Assembly (NCBI GenBank): GCA_018873225.1 | Contig: JAEILZ010000002.1 | Span: 5,642,001 to 5,706,000 of the forward strand | DNA from: [Phialemoniopsis] sp. UDSM-2020 | Lineage: Eukaryota; Ascomycota; Sordariomycetes; Thyridiales; Thyridiaceae | Length of the DNA stretch: 64,000 nucleotides | Direction of reading: 5' to 3' | Shown: positions 23,890-35,245 of the stretch, in pieces | Numbering within the stretch: position 1 is the stretch's first letter | How the letters are laid out: the number at the start of each line of letters is the position of its first letter | Program-made: the position numbers and the translations under genes | The notes under the pieces: generated by a model | Told to the model about the DNA's origin: nothing | Seen by the model: the letters and a program-made list of their open reading frames with translations, nothing else | Database searches by the model: none

Positions 23890-23966
23890 CTAGGTCGCAC
23901 TGCAGTAACCCCAGTTGCAAGGAGAGCCACTCTTACGGTCCTTACACACTGTGCCTTGGTCGCAAT
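23890..23966 (-). pseudogene. Orphan C-terminal exon of a Cys-rich secreted protein (relic or incomplete gene)
   Basis: A splice acceptor (ATCTAG) at 23967 is followed, in phase 1, by 24 codons with four Cys and a stop: CDQGTVCK, then GSPCNWGYCSAT. The start resembles the last exon of the nearby chitosanase (DCSDDLVCKNGK against DCDQGTVCKDRK), with the same intron phase and strand. Upstream I find no signal peptide or catalytic exon, and a same-frame stretch upstream is interrupted by TGA. I infer a relic or a gene whose first exon I cannot see. Alternatively it is chance. Confidence 0.35.
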
Positions 23967-24499
23967 CTAGATGCAATCAATCCCGGTCCCAGAGACAATC
24001 ATTTGCTCTGTCGTATAGGCTCTTGGGTCCTTTTGTAGTCCTAGTACCATTCTCCGCTTCTTAGTGCTTGCGATTTATTCCTTGCCTTTCCTAGCCTCAC
24101 TTATTGTTGGGGAAGTCCCCTGGAGTCTAGCCCTGGTCTGAAACACCATGTAAAGAACTAGTGCCTATCAATAGATGGGAAATTGTCATTGGAGGAGGGG
24201 AGTAAAGTACAATAATGGATCAACAACGGGTAGTTTGAACACTACATTCAAATGCTGAAAGGTTCCCGAAATAATGATGCGACTCATGTCCAATCCCTCG
24301 TGGCCGTTCGTCTAACCCATCATGGTTGTACCGCAACCTTACAATGTTGAATGATTGCATGCAAGGCAGTATGATTGAATCTCATCGTGTCGGAAGTAAT
24401 CTTCTCGCCGCTGGACCGGGTATGGCGGGCTATCAAATATCGCGTGAATTGATTTCGGAATCAACATACTGCAGGTAGCCGTTCGGGGAGCTCAGCTCA

Positions 24500-24507
24500 T
24501 CACGTGA
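24500..24507. promoter_or_regulatory. E-box-type palindrome TCACGTGA
   Basis: Eight-base palindrome 257 bases before the RNA polymerase start codon. It is the type of site bound by bHLH factors in fungi. Function inferred only. Confidence 0.3.
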
Positions 24508-24763
24508 GGGTGTCATTTTGGCTTTGACCTCATATCTCGGACGCGACATGAAAGGTGCTCAGCTCTACAAAGCACAGCACACTCCTTTTGGGCCGACCGG
24601 CTTCCCTCGCATCAGTCTTTCATCGCGTTGCTTGTATCATATCAATTGATATCTAGTTTTTGCAATTGCACCCCAAAATTGCATTGCTTTTTCTGCAACA
24701 CCACGTCCAGGTCGCAGCGGTCCCAGCTCCACAGAGCTAGGATGTGATGCAGCCAGAGCAGCC

Positions 24764-27700
24764 ATGCCACCCGACGCCCCAATCAACCGGGACTGTAGGA
24801 ATGATGCCAAGGCTTCAATGTCTCCTTCCAAGTCTCGCTATCGACAGAGCGACCTGTCCTATCGCTCAATTGACGATGTTCCCATGAGATCGCGGTTCGC
24901 GGGAGCTCCCGCTGCAGCTGCCGCATCTCCACTGCGGGGTGCGCGATTAGCTGACGACGATGCGCGATTGGGACCAGAACAGGGACCTACTGCAAGTCAG
25001 GATGGCATGCAGCAGAGCCGGGGTTCCGAGCATCAAAGCTTCACTTCCCAGGTCTCTTCGGTGTTCGACACAGATAGCGTCCTCCCGGCGAGCCAAGCTA
25101 CCACCGTGGCCGCCTCTGATTGCGACGACGATTACCTGGAAGCCACAGCTTCCGATGTCGAAGCCCTGGAAGAGGCGTTTTCGCTGTCGCAGGAAGCACA
25201 ATCCCAGTCGTCCCCTGATCTCCAATCTTCATTCGCGCGACTGTCCATCAATGCGCCTATTCTGAGCACGAAATATGTGGACGACGTCCCTGACTCTCCT
25301 GGAAGCCCCGGAACCACATACTACAGTGCTGCGGAGTCGGATGTTGCCGAGAGAAACGGGGATGTTTCGAAGGACGCGTTGGCACCCTCAAAGGACACAA
25401 CAACCTCGGCGCCTCGCCTGTCACTCGAAGAGCGCTGTAGTCTCTCTTGGCGTAAGTCTTACCGCTTGTTTGAACATGGCGATGCCAACTGCTCACATCA
25501 TGATAGCGAAATGCCCACCCTCATTGAAGTCCGCCCCATTTCATGTCATCTGGGAAGTTACGCGGGCTGCTCTCCACTGCTCTGTGGACTTGGCAGATTT
25601 GACACTCGACTACAGCTTAAAATGGGATACGCAAGACAAACTCTGGAAGGCTCTTGCGTTATATCCTGCTTTTCAGGGCAAGATACTCCCGGCCAAGTCG
25701 AACTCGGAAGCTTGGAGAGCCAGTTCAAACGGCGAATTCCATGATGGAGAGCGTGCAGTTATCTTCTCAGCAACAGCTGAATTTTGCGCGTCCAGGAATG
25801 GTCCTCTTATGAAGCTACAACTTTTTCCACTCAGGCATGAGAAGAGTGGTCGGTTGTACCGTCGCTTTGGCTCTGACAGGTTCCTCGAGCTCATCGTTCC
25901 GTGTCTAACAAATCGAAATTGCTCCGTCTTCAGTCGTGCGGAATCGGTCCAGAAGTTTGTGCAGTGGATGACAGGGTCACGCCATGACCTTGCCGGCCGA
26001 TCTTGGGCGGCCTTTTTCACAAGAGACGGTGGCTACCGAACACCCAGAAAAGACTTTTACACAGGATATGAGACCAAGCCAACGTATCTCGACAGGGTCT
26101 ACTTCTTCGCTGAACGTGGGAGTTTCAGTATACCCCAAAATGCAGTACCCGATTGCCAGCCGCTGCCTGTATGTTCCCGAACCGAAATGCTGGACTGGCT
26201 TCTGCAATTTCAAGACAACACCAGACAGCCTGCTCTGAAGCTCTTTTCTCGAATCAGCCTTGGTCTGTCTAAAACAACGCCATTAACGGACATCGACTTG
26301 GCTGATAATCAGATAATTCATCGTGCAGATGATTTTAAACCCCTGGAAAGCGGACTTGTCATGAACGACGGAATTGGCCGTATATCACCAGCGCTCATGA
26401 AGAGAGTTCGAATATCATTGGGGCTATCATCACTCCCTGCAGCCATTCAAGGCCGGTTTGGCAGTGCCAAAGGCATGTGGCTCGTAGACCACACCTGCAA
26501 GACGGATGAAGAATGGATCGAGACATGGGACTCACAGCGCAAGTGGAAATGCGACTGGAGTGATACCTACCAACGGACAATCGAAGTCCGCGGCTACTCG
26601 ATGCCACTCAAACCGGCCTATCTGAACGTACAGTTTCTTCTGATTCTGTGGGACAGAGCAAAGGACAAGAATAAGCTGAAAGCCACCCTGAGAGCTCGGA
26701 CACAGTCTCAACTGGAGGAGGAACTGGACCTTCGCAAGGCGCTGGAACACCCCGAGGCATTCCGCCAGTGGGTGCACAATAACTCTTCGAGTTATGTCCG
26801 TGATGTGGATGTCGAGAACGGCATGTCCTTTCTCGGCGGGCTGCCCGACAACAACATGACCACCATCGCCTATCTTGTTGACGCCGGATTCGACCCGCGC
26901 AAGCTGTTATTCCTTCGAGACATGGTGTACGACATGCAGGAGAAGGCATGTGACAAGCTGCTCACAAAGATGAACATCAAGTTGAAGCAGTCGACATATG
27001 CGTACATGGTGGTCGATTTCTCCGAGCTACTCGAGCCGGGTGAAGTGCACTTGTGTGCCGCAGGATTCAACAATGGTGACGAAGATTCCGACGGTCTCTT
27101 GCTGCTTGATAATCAAGACATCTTGGTCTCGCGATGTCCAGCACACTTTGCTTCCGACGTACAAAAGGTCAAGGCTGTTTTCAAGACGGAACTGGCCAGC
27201 ATGCGCAACGTCATATTCTTCTCTACCAAAGGCACCGCGCCATTAGCAGACATGCTCTCCGGAGGCGACTACGACGGCGACAAGGCTTGGGTATGCTGGG
27301 ATGCTGATATCGTCGACAATCTCGAGAACGCCGATGGGTTGCCGCCCATGCCCAAGCTGTCGTCATACATGAAGGAGGACAAGACCAGACTTGAAGACAT
27401 TCTCGCTTTAAAGGGCAAGAACCACTACATTGACGTCATGATCGAGAAAGGCTTTGAATTTAGCCTAGCTCCGAGCCTCCTTGGCATATGCACGACGCAC
27501 AAGGAGAAGCTCTGTTACGACCGAAACAACATCAATGACCATCCTGCCACGGTCCTTTCGTGGCTTCTTCGCGAGCTCGCAGACCAGGCGAAGCGGGGCA
27601 TCACATTCACCAAGGAGGACTGGCGCAGACTCCTCAAGGATCACTGCGGCGGTCAGCTGGACCTGCCCGACCCAGCGTACAAGGATCTAGGCAGTTCTGC

Positions 27701-28520
27701 TCGGAGCAATCCCGACCATATCCTCGACTTTCTAAAGTTTGACGTCATGAAAGTGGGCATCGAGGCCGAAATGTCCCAGCTCGGTCGACTGATGCCCAGA
27801 ACGGCAGAGGATTTGGCCGAGGACAAAGTGGCGCAGAACTACGACAGAGACCTCACGATACTCTGCGATGAGCTTGACGGGCAGACCAGAAAGTGGGACC
27901 ACGACGCGTCTCCCGAGGAGCACGAGGAGCTTACGCTTCTCAAGATAGGCTTGGAAGAGGACATTCGCGAGTGTTACAACCTGTGGGTGAAACTAATGGC
28001 ACTAGAGAGAGACTGGGGAACTCAGGAGAGCCAGTTCCGGGAAAAGGTCTGGCAGGTGTTTGACCAATGGGTGGCCATCAAGCCGCGGGTCGAGGGCTAT
28101 GCCCGTCTGGCTAGCCACGGGTTGCCACCCCTCTTCCAAGAGAAGTACACGAGGGCCGAGTTCCGCAGCTGGGAGCTGCTGAAGGCGAGCATGACCTTCA
28201 AGATGTACCATCACAAGAACCCCAAATTCGTTTGGCGTATCGCCGGTCAACAGCTGCAGCACGTCAAGGCTATGAAGGGCTCGGTCGTCTGGGGACACGA
28301 CCACGGCGATAGCCACCTCAACCCTGACGAGGACGAGATGATCCAGCACCGTCGGGGAGATTCTGGCGCTGTGATGGTTCGGGGCAACATCTACGCCATG
28401 TTGAGGCCGGACAACAAGAAGATCAAGCAGCTCGTGGCACAACGGGACGGGAACAAGTCGGTGTACGAGGACTGCGAATACGGAGAAGATGACGACTTTG
28501 ATGAGCTGGACGATTTCTAG
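24764..28520 (+). CDS. RNA-dependent RNA polymerase (QDE-1/RdRP family, RNA silencing)
   Basis: Makes double-stranded RNA from single-stranded templates to feed Dicer in quelling or other RNAi branches. Exons 24764-25451 and 25507-28520 (intron of 55 bases) encode 1,233 residues. Residues 1 to about 225 are Ser/Ala/Asp rich and probably disordered. The RdRP region follows, with IEVRGYSMPLKPAYLNVQFL, VMNDGIGRIS and the catalytic loop SGGDYDGDKAWVCWD, where Asp817, Asp819 and Asp821 bind metal. The DYDGD version, rather than DLDGD, fits the QDE-1 branch better than the SAD-1 branch, though assignment needs a tree. The C-terminus is acidic. No transmembrane or signal segment. It stands alone, without Dicer or Argonaute in the window. 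Confidence 0.93.
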
Positions 28521-28906
28521 CAGTGTTGATGGGTGCTTAGGTAGTGGGTCAACCCTGGCTGATCAGTTGATCATTGAGGTACATCCTTCAAGGAGACCGT
28601 CAACTAATCTGCCACTTGTTTGGGGCGGTCACCGGCATGGACGTCATGTCGTGTGCCACCACAAAGTGTGCGAGTACTTTTGTTTCATTATGCTCTTATT
28701 AGACTTGTGGCGGACATCGCGCCAAGCTCCCCAGGATAATCAACTGTGTGTTATACCACCCATACCTTCCATATGCAAACATGAACTCTCGTAACGAATG
28801 TCCCTCGTTTTCATGAAATCATACCTTGAGATGCTCTGCTTGTATCGTCCACGCACACGAACTCCCAAAACGCCAGAAAGCCATAGAGAATAGCAATGAT
28901 AACCCC
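28521..28906. other. 3' flanks between convergent genes
   Basis: 386 bases downstream of the RNA polymerase gene and the leftward carboxylesterase. Nothing recognised. Confidence 0.45.
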
Positions 28907-30710
28907 TTAGATATGGAATGCCGCCACATTGTTCGCAATGTACTCGTAACTATCCTGCCTGAAATCATCGTTCAGCAGCTCTGCCTTGTTGGCGAAGAAG
29001 TTCATCAGCTTCTGCCCGTCCTTCCACTTGGGCCACTGCATCAAGCTACCACTGCCCACATTGGGGTCCAGGTTGTGCAGGAAGTTGATGTAGTACCCCT
29101 GAATACTCTTGCTCGCGTAGTTGGGCAAGATGCCGTAAAACACCTGCAGAATGTCGCTACCGTGCAGGGTGCCCAGGATCGGCGTGCCGTAGTCGTACGA
29201 GCCGAGGTACGACCAGCTCGGCACGTCCGGGTTGACCTGCGTCGCGACGGACAGAAACGCGCGGCGCGTCAGTGTGAACGTGAGATCGCCGAGGATCGCC
29301 GCCAGGCGCTTGTACCCCGGGTAGATCTCGTTGAAGATGCCCGTGCGGAAGGGCGAGCCTGCCGAGGGCGACGGGTCGTACGTGTCGACCAGGGCCGTGA
29401 GCTGGTCCGTCGTCGCGCCGTGGAAGAAGATGTCCTTGAAGTAGCTCACGAGGCGCGACGTGCTCGTGACGTTGGGCTGGAAGAGCGCGAAGAGCGTTCC
29501 CTCGTCCTCCTGGTCGCCGATGATCATGGGCACCGCCGCGTAGCGGTTGGTGCGGATCAGCTCGTCGGGCGTGTCGGGCAGGACGGTGCCGTCCGGGCGC
29601 GGCAGGTAGGACAGCGCGACCGAGTTGTACGACAGGATTCCGGGCACCGAGTTGGCGGCGTCGAGGAACTTCTGGTATGGTAGACCCTTCAGACAGGCGA
29701 GCGTGTCCTGCTGGCCCGCGCACCCGGCCTCGCGGACGACGCTGTCGTAGACGACCTGCGACTTGGGGCAGTCGACGGGGTCGGCGGGCACGATGCTGCC
29801 CGAGTTCATGATGGCGCCGCGGAAGAGCGGGTGCCCGTTGTACGTGTTGTCGCCGCCGTAGAGGGCCATCTGGTCGAGCACCGAGATGGCCCCCGCAGAC
29901 TCGCCCCAGATGGTGACGCGGTCCGGGTCGCCGCCGAAGAGGGCGATGTTGTCGGCGACCCACTCGAGCCCCGCGCGCTGGTCGAGCAGGCCCAGGTTGG
30001 AGATGCCCGCAGAGAGAACCTCGCGGCCGGGCAGGAAGCCGAAGCCGCCGGTGCGGTAGTTGACGGCGACGAAGACGAAGGGCTGGTTGGAGGAGATGCC
30101 ATTGGCGACGAGGCCGGAGCCGTCGTACATGGCGGTTGAGCCGAGCTGCGATTGGTGTCTTGTCAGCTCTTTCTTGTCGTGAGAACAGGTATGGTCTGCC
30201 TGCGGTACTTACCTCAAAGCCTCCGCCAAAGATCCAGAAAAGGACTGGCAGTTTGTCGCCAGCCTTGGTCCCCACGGGTCTCTGGACATTCACAGTCAAG
30301 CAGTTCTCCGTGGCGCCCGTGACAGTCTGGAACAGCGGCAAGTTGATGACATCGCCCAGCACCTGTGTCAGGAAGCCCCCGCTGCCTGTGGAAAAGAACA
30401 TCTGCGGGCAGGAAGGGCCTAGACCGGTGGCGTCAAAGTTGGCGCCCAGCGACGAAACATTGACGCGCTGGGGCTTCTCCAGGCGGCCTGCTTGGGCAAA
30501 AGGGATGCCTTTGTAGGACTCGATATTTCCCAGTGTGCCGCCGACAATGGACGCTCCGTCGGAGACAGAGACGGTGGCTTTGGGTCCTCGCTCCTCAAGC
30601 GGTTGTGTTGGGGGTTGCCGGATGGGGTGGTGGACGGGAGCCGGCACAGGTGCGGGAAGAGCCGCCGTCAGGCCGGCAAGAGCCAGAAGGGGAAAGGCAA
30701 AGGACTTCAT
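28907..30710 (-). CDS. Secreted type B carboxylesterase/lipase
   Basis: Extracellular serine esterase of the alpha/beta-hydrolase type B family, hydrolysing carboxylic or lipid esters. Exons 30213-30710 and 28907-30145 (intron 30146-30212) encode 578 residues, normal for Candida rugosa-like lipases. The signal peptide is about residues 1-18 ([19 protein letters not shown]). Visible are GGGFE of the oxyanion region, GESAG with nucleophile Ser249, an acidic residue in [12 protein letters not shown] and the likely catalytic His in LHGSDIL. Third codon positions are strongly G/C rich. The ATG at 30710 was preferred over one at 30788 because it starts directly at the signal peptide. A TATA-like box lies about 145 bases upstream. 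Confidence 0.92.
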
Positions 30711-32777
30711 GATGCCAGAAGCTTTGAGGGACAGGCTGGGCGCAGTGATCACGAGGGCAATGTCAACCACAAGCTTCGCGATGCACACGGAGCAGGCAAC
30801 CTGTACAGAGCTCAGGAAGTTGTCGATCTCGCCAGGCGGGATGGGGTCGTGATCTTATACAACACTGGGAAGATCATCACGTCTGCTAACGACGTTCCGA
30901 ATACGAAAGAACGCGAGCACTTTTCAGCCAGCCCACTGGAATGGATGTTCACGATGCCCCGATGGGTCCCGTCCCTCCCGCTAGGAGAGCGGAAGCAACG
31001 GCCACACCGCTCTGGTGGTGGTCCGGGCCACTCTTCTCAAGACGGGAAGGTCTCCGGTCGATAGCTCCAAGCTACCCACATTGGGCTATCAGATCGTGTC
31101 GGGGCTCGCAGAATATTGGACACAAATACCGGGAAATGTTGCCATTGAGTGTGGTGGAGACGAGATTCTTCCCCGTGGGGTAGGACACATAATCCTCGCA
31201 AGCCAGTCCCGTGGGGGAAAGGGAAGCCAGCTGTGCCCGACCGGGGACGGGAGGTTGGAGGTTGGAGGTTTGGCGCATGTGATAGACAGGAACATGGCGA
31301 ATCTGGAGGCGCACATGAGAATTCAGATCGACGTCAGTGTGCCTGGAGGGCTGTCGACCTCGGCATCGGCTGCGCGGACAAGACACTAGAGGGAGCTTAG
31401 GTATGCGCGGCGAGATCTTGGAAGGCTGATCGGTGACCAGAACATGCAGGCTAAACGGTCGCAATTGAGGGGTTGACAGCTGAAGTGGATGCCGGAAGTG
31501 ACCACAGACGGGCCTCGTCACGGAGGTGCGGGATGCTCTGGGTTAGGTGAGAATGACACGCAAGACCTTGCTCCCTCTCCCTTGTTCCCAGTTTTGCTGC
31601 GCATGTGAAAGCATCCCGGCGCTTAGACCCCAGGTTCTTAAGAGCTTGATGGACATGGTATTTTCTTGTTGACACCCATGCTGCAACGCAGTGACGGGAG
31701 GTGACAGTGCGGGGGAAGATGGTGCTGTAAGGTTATCGTGGGCTTGCGCGCGTTGCCGATGTAGGGGTGGAGACGGCGATCAACTACCGCTTCCAGGTCC
31801 TTCGCCCGAGCTGCCCCCGCTAGCTCATATCAGGTCGAAATAAAGATTAACGAGATCGGGCTCGACCGGACCGTGGGGCAGTAATGAATGGAACGTCTCG
31901 AGGCTCAAGCATTGCTCCGAGTTGAGGGTGAAAGTCGAGGTTGTCTCGTTTCTCATTCAGCACGCATAACACCTAGAGTCGTTGGATGGGTTATCCCGTC
32001 GCGTCCGAGACACAGTGGGTCAGGAGGATTGTGTCCGGCAATGCCAAGCTCTGGGTCGACAAAAGAGATGATCAGTTGAGAGACCTCAAGTTATCTGTAT
32101 TGGTGTTGAGAAGACATTGTGACAAACTTAGCAGCCACAAAAGGTAATAGATGAGTCAGGTTGTGCTAGTCGATTCTTAAGTAAGGGCTGTGTGAAGTAA
32201 TCCGACGGAAGCAAGCGTGGAAGCTGGAAGAGTTGGAACGGAAGTCAATTTCAGCCCTTCGCAAGCCGCAGAAGAGTCCCTGACTGATCGACAGCCCTGA
32301 AGACTAGCCCTGGAGACTAGTTTCCTTCCCCTGTAGGAGCCTTTCATCCGTTTCGCCAGGTCAGCACATCAGCTATTGGCGAGGTTGATACCTCTATCTG
32401 CTTTCCCAGTGGATGGTCACTGAAGCTCACTTCAATTGCAAAGCATTCCCAAAGAAGGGAGAATTTGCTTGTTTCATCACTGAAAACAGCTCTATGTTTC
32501 GTGATGAGCACTGGATCAGGATGTTGGTAGCCAAGCCGCCGGAGCGCAGCTAGTGCTGACGCCTCTGAAGGATTCAATCCGTCACCAAGATCCGAAATTC
32601 ATACGGAAATAGGAGACCTGGCGACACATGTCGAGATGTCTCGAGCAGACAATGTCCTATCGTTTCATTCTCAAAGATTGATTTCGTTTCTTCCATCAGA
32701 CTTACAACACTTCGCTTGACATCTGCGGAGTATCGACGAGCATCAAGACACGAGATCACCCACACGGCATTGACACG
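30711..32777. other. 2.1 kb intergenic region
   Basis: Upstream of the leftward carboxylesterase and the rightward DUF4267 gene. It contains a GGAGGTT repeat (31250-31268), a duplicated GACTAGCCCTG/GGAGACTAG stretch near 32300 and two overlapping short leftward frames at 32344-32816. None has a recognisable protein motif. A TATA-like box for the carboxylesterase lies near 30854. Confidence 0.45.
30854..30860 (-). promoter_or_regulatory. TATA-like box of the carboxylesterase
   Basis: Minus-strand GTATAAGAT about 145 bases before the ATG at 30710. Confidence 0.35.
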
Positions 32778-33173
32778 ATGACCACTCTTCAGCTCCCGCC
32801 ATTCTCGTACTGGCAAATTCCGCCCCTCTTCATCGCCACCACCTTCACCTTTGGCGGCCTGATGGGCGCGTGGAAGCCCGCGCGCGCCATGCGCGAGTAC
32901 GGTCTTCCGCCCTCTTTCCAGAACCAGCGCGACGTCGGCATCGTCTGGGGCGTCTACGGCACGCGCATGACGTGGGTCGGCCTCCTGATCTACATCTTTT
33001 ACTCGCGGGGCGACCTGCGGTCCATCAACACGATCTTCAGCACCATGTTTGTGTGCGGCTTCTCGGACGGCTATGCCTGTTGGCAGGCGGGCGTGCCTGG
33101 CACAGCCCTGCTCCGATTCAGCGCGGGCATCTTGCTGAGCATGTTTGGGTACTTTGAGATGGCTTCGTGGTGA
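32778..33173 (+). CDS. Small integral membrane protein, DUF4267 family
   Basis: Intronless gene for 131 residues with about four hydrophobic segments (roughly 13-32, 52-75, 83-100 and 108-130). The family pattern is FTFGGLMGAWKPARAMREYGLP early, in shortened form FGG..-W-P..A..EYGLP, then YGTRMTWVGLLIYIFYSRGD and a C-terminal LLRFSAGILLSMFGYF. This matches the fungal DUF4267 proteins, whose function is unknown. Coding bias is strong, with G/C in third positions. It precedes an alpha/beta hydrolase gene on the same strand by 345 bases. No pathway can be assigned. Confidence 0.8.
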   Translation: MTTLQLPPFSYWQIPPLFIATTFTFGGLMGAWKPARAMREYGLPPSFQNQRDVGIVWGVYGTRMTWVGLLIYIFYSRGDLRSINTIFSTMFVCGFSDGYACWQAGVPGTALLRFSAGILLSMFGYFEMASW

Positions 33174-33518
33174 TGAGGAGGTTTGGGCGTGAACTGGAGA
33201 AGAGGGTGCGCGCGGTCTGTTGCATGCATGTTACGTGAATGCAAACACGCACGTCTTGTATCACCAGCTTCACCACGGATATTATTGCATCAACACAGAC
33301 ACCGATGGCGCTAGGAAAGCCCGTTCCTCGTTTTAAATTTCTTGACCTGTGATTTTCGATACCCAAAAGGTAGTCAAGTTTGTTCCGCGAATTTGTCGTG
33401 GTGGTCCAGTCTCAATTGGGTGATATGTTTCATTCAAGGTCATAAGCCGCACGCCTTGCCCGCTGTGACTTCTTCAGCTCAACAATCCGAACCTGACAGT
33501 CTTTATCAATCACCGACG
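33174..33518. other. Promoter region of alpha/beta hydrolase
   Basis: 345 bases. A frame in phase with the downstream gene stays open from 33342, but its residues look non-coding. Nothing else seen. Confidence 0.4.
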
Positions 33519-34592
33519 ATGAACGCCAATTTCCTCCTTCATCGTGTTCTGGTCCGTAGCAGCGGTCTGACTACTCTTTGTCGCCGTGTCGGCTGCCAAA
33601 ATAGCCTGTCAGCATCGCCTTTCGCTCTCCCAAAACCACCGCCTAGCGCCCGAGCCTACAGTTCAGCGTCATCACAGCCTACAGCGGACCGCGTCAACCC
33701 CTGTTTAGGCGAAGCTTTCACTCTCGCCGATGGCCGCACTCTCGGCTTCCACATCTACGGCGACCCGAATGGCATCCCCGTCTTCTATATCCACGGCGTG
33801 ACCGACAGCGGCGTCACCCTACAGGGCAAGGAGGAGCAGATCGCCAAAGACCTCGGCGTCCGGTGGGTCGCCCCCGACCGCCCGGGCGTCGGCAAGAGCA
33901 CCTTCCAGCCGCGCCGCACCGTCCTCGGCCACGCCGACGACGTCCGCGAGCTCGCGCGACATCTAAACCTCGACCGCTACTACATCTTTGGCGTGAGCGG
34001 CGGCTCCGCCTACGCGCTCGCCTGCGCCAAAGTCCTGCCGCGCGAGCACGTCCGCGGCGTCGGCATCGGCGCGGGCGTCGCGCCCTGGTCCGCGGGCCGG
34101 CGGGGACAGACGCTGCAGGTGCAGTACCAGATGCACCTCATGAAATACTGGCCGACGCGCCTGCTGCGCACCACACGCGACGAGTACGTGCCGCTGGCGC
34201 GGGACCCGGACCCGGCGCCCATGGCGGACAAGTTCCGCGCCGACCTGCTCAAGCACGTCGACGAGGCGGCGGCCGACGCGTACATGCAGACGGACCCGAT
34301 GCAGAGCGCGATCCGCATATACCGGCAGTACTACGTGCAGGGCATCGAGGCGCACATCGAGGACATGCGTGTGCTCACGCGGGACTGGGGCTTTAGGATT
34401 GAGGATGTCGGGTACGAGGGTGTGAAGCTGTGGTATGGTGGTGCGGACATCAATACGCCGCCGCATATGGGGCTGTACCTTGCGCGTCGTCTGCCCAAGA
34501 GCATCTACAAGGAGTATGCGGGCGAGACGCACGCTTCGTTGCTTGGTGGCGAGCAGTATCTGAGGGGGATACTGAGTGAACTGCTTGCCTGA
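33519..34592 (+). CDS. Alpha/beta hydrolase, possibly mitochondrial
   Basis: Intronless gene for 357 residues. The basic, Ser-rich N-terminus (MNANFLLHRVLVRSSGLTTL, Arg-rich to about residue 47, ending SARAYSS) looks like a mitochondrial presequence. The hydrolase fold follows: YIHGVTDSG (oxyanion loop), APDRPGVGKS, GVSGGSAYA with nucleophile Ser160, and near the end WYGGADINTP and GETHASLL supplying probable acid and His. The substrate is unknown; relatives are annotated only as hydrolases. The reading frame is open upstream to 33342, but the ATG at 33519 is chosen because coding bias and the presequence begin there. G/C in third positions is very high from about 33700. Confidence 0.85.
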   Translation: MNANFLLHRVLVRSSGLTTLCRRVGCQNSLSASPFALPKPPPSARAYSSASSQPTADRVNPCLGEAFTLADGRTLGFHIYGDPNGIPVFYIHGVTDSGVTLQGKEEQIAKDLGVRWVAPDRPGVGKSTFQPRRTVLGHADDVRELARHLNLDRYYIFGVSGGSAYALACAKVLPREHVRGVGIGAGVAPWSAGRRGQTLQVQYQMHLMKYWPTRLLRTTRDEYVPLARDPDPAPMADKFRADLLKHVDEAAADAYMQTDPMQSAIRIYRQYYVQGIEAHIEDMRVLTRDWGFRIEDVGYEGVKLWYGGADINTPPHMGLYLARRLPKSIYKEYAGETHASLLGGEQYLRGILSELLA

Positions 34593-35245
34593 GCCATGGG
34601 GAAAAGAACTTCCTGACTCGAACCTACATGTACGATATTGTATGAATAATTCTTGGACATTCAAATCCTTCCGCTCAACCTACACCATCTTCACCTGATG
34701 TTGGCCACGTGTTTGATCCAGACATCGCATTCCGATACGATCCAGATTGGTCGACTACACAACAGAGAGGTCGGAGCTGCGACGCCTGTCCATGACCCCC
34801 AGAAGTCCGGGGCTGGGGCTTGTCTTTGGCTTCTGCCAGCCATCCTCATACTTAGACATATGGACCAAGTTTGGGCTAGTCTGCAACCCTGCTTTTTGTA
34901 GGTTCCAAGCCAAGAAATGGGGCGGTTAGAGAACCCCGGATTTACCAAATAGGCAATTCTAGCAAGAGGCGGGCCACTTCGGCGAAACGTCGGAAGAGAT
35001 CCCATGGATAATACATGTGGTCATTGGGCTCTTTTACAAGGCCTTAGACTTGATCTGGATGCATTGATCTTTTGGCCTTAGTGCACAAAATCTCAGAGAT
35101 CGATTGACAGATGATCAAAGCAATCAGATTCCCGTTGTATAAAGGGGCAGCATAGCGACAAGGTTGTTGCTCCAGTTTCCAAGACTGTCTTCAACTCATC
35201 TTCATTACATCATATTGAGCCTTGTCGGTATTGGACCTAACCAGT
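34593..35245. other. Promoter region of EGF/GH43-like gene
   Basis: 653 bases, with a TATA box at 35138. No supported coding frame. Confidence 0.45.
35138..35143 (+). promoter_or_regulatory. TATA box of the EGF/GH43-like gene
   Basis: TATAAA followed by GGGG, 108 bases before the ATG at 35246. Confidence 0.5.

Larger units (their letters stand above)
22566..24763. other. 2.2 kb intergenic region with orphan exon and unsupported ORF
   Basis: Upstream of the leftward chitosanase and the rightward RNA polymerase gene. It contains an intact 223-codon rightward frame at 22706-23377 without recognised motifs or codon bias, an orphan Cys-rich leftward exon at 23890-23966 and a TCACGTGA palindrome at 24500-24507. 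ACTTACTAAGGG-like and AGTTACTAAGGG direct repeats sit near 22770-22810. Otherwise I see nothing. Confidence 0.5.

Noticed and set aside
22566..24763. Transposon or RIP-mutated repeat in the gap
   Set aside because: No terminal repeats, transposase fragments or clear TpA excess seen by eye; a dinucleotide-ratio calculation would be decisive.
28826..29683. Long rightward frame opposite the carboxylesterase
   Set aside because: It is the antisense of a G/C-biased coding exon, has runs of Arg/Val/Glu typical of such frames and no motif.
31240..31275. GGAGGTT repeats as a possible satellite or element end
   Set aside because: Only two to three short copies, no target-site duplication or terminal repeats.
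32344..32816. Two overlapping leftward frames of 77 and 80 codons that could join by a frameshift
   Set aside because: No motif, no splice signals at the overlap and no coding bias. They lie in the promoter region of the DUF4267 gene.
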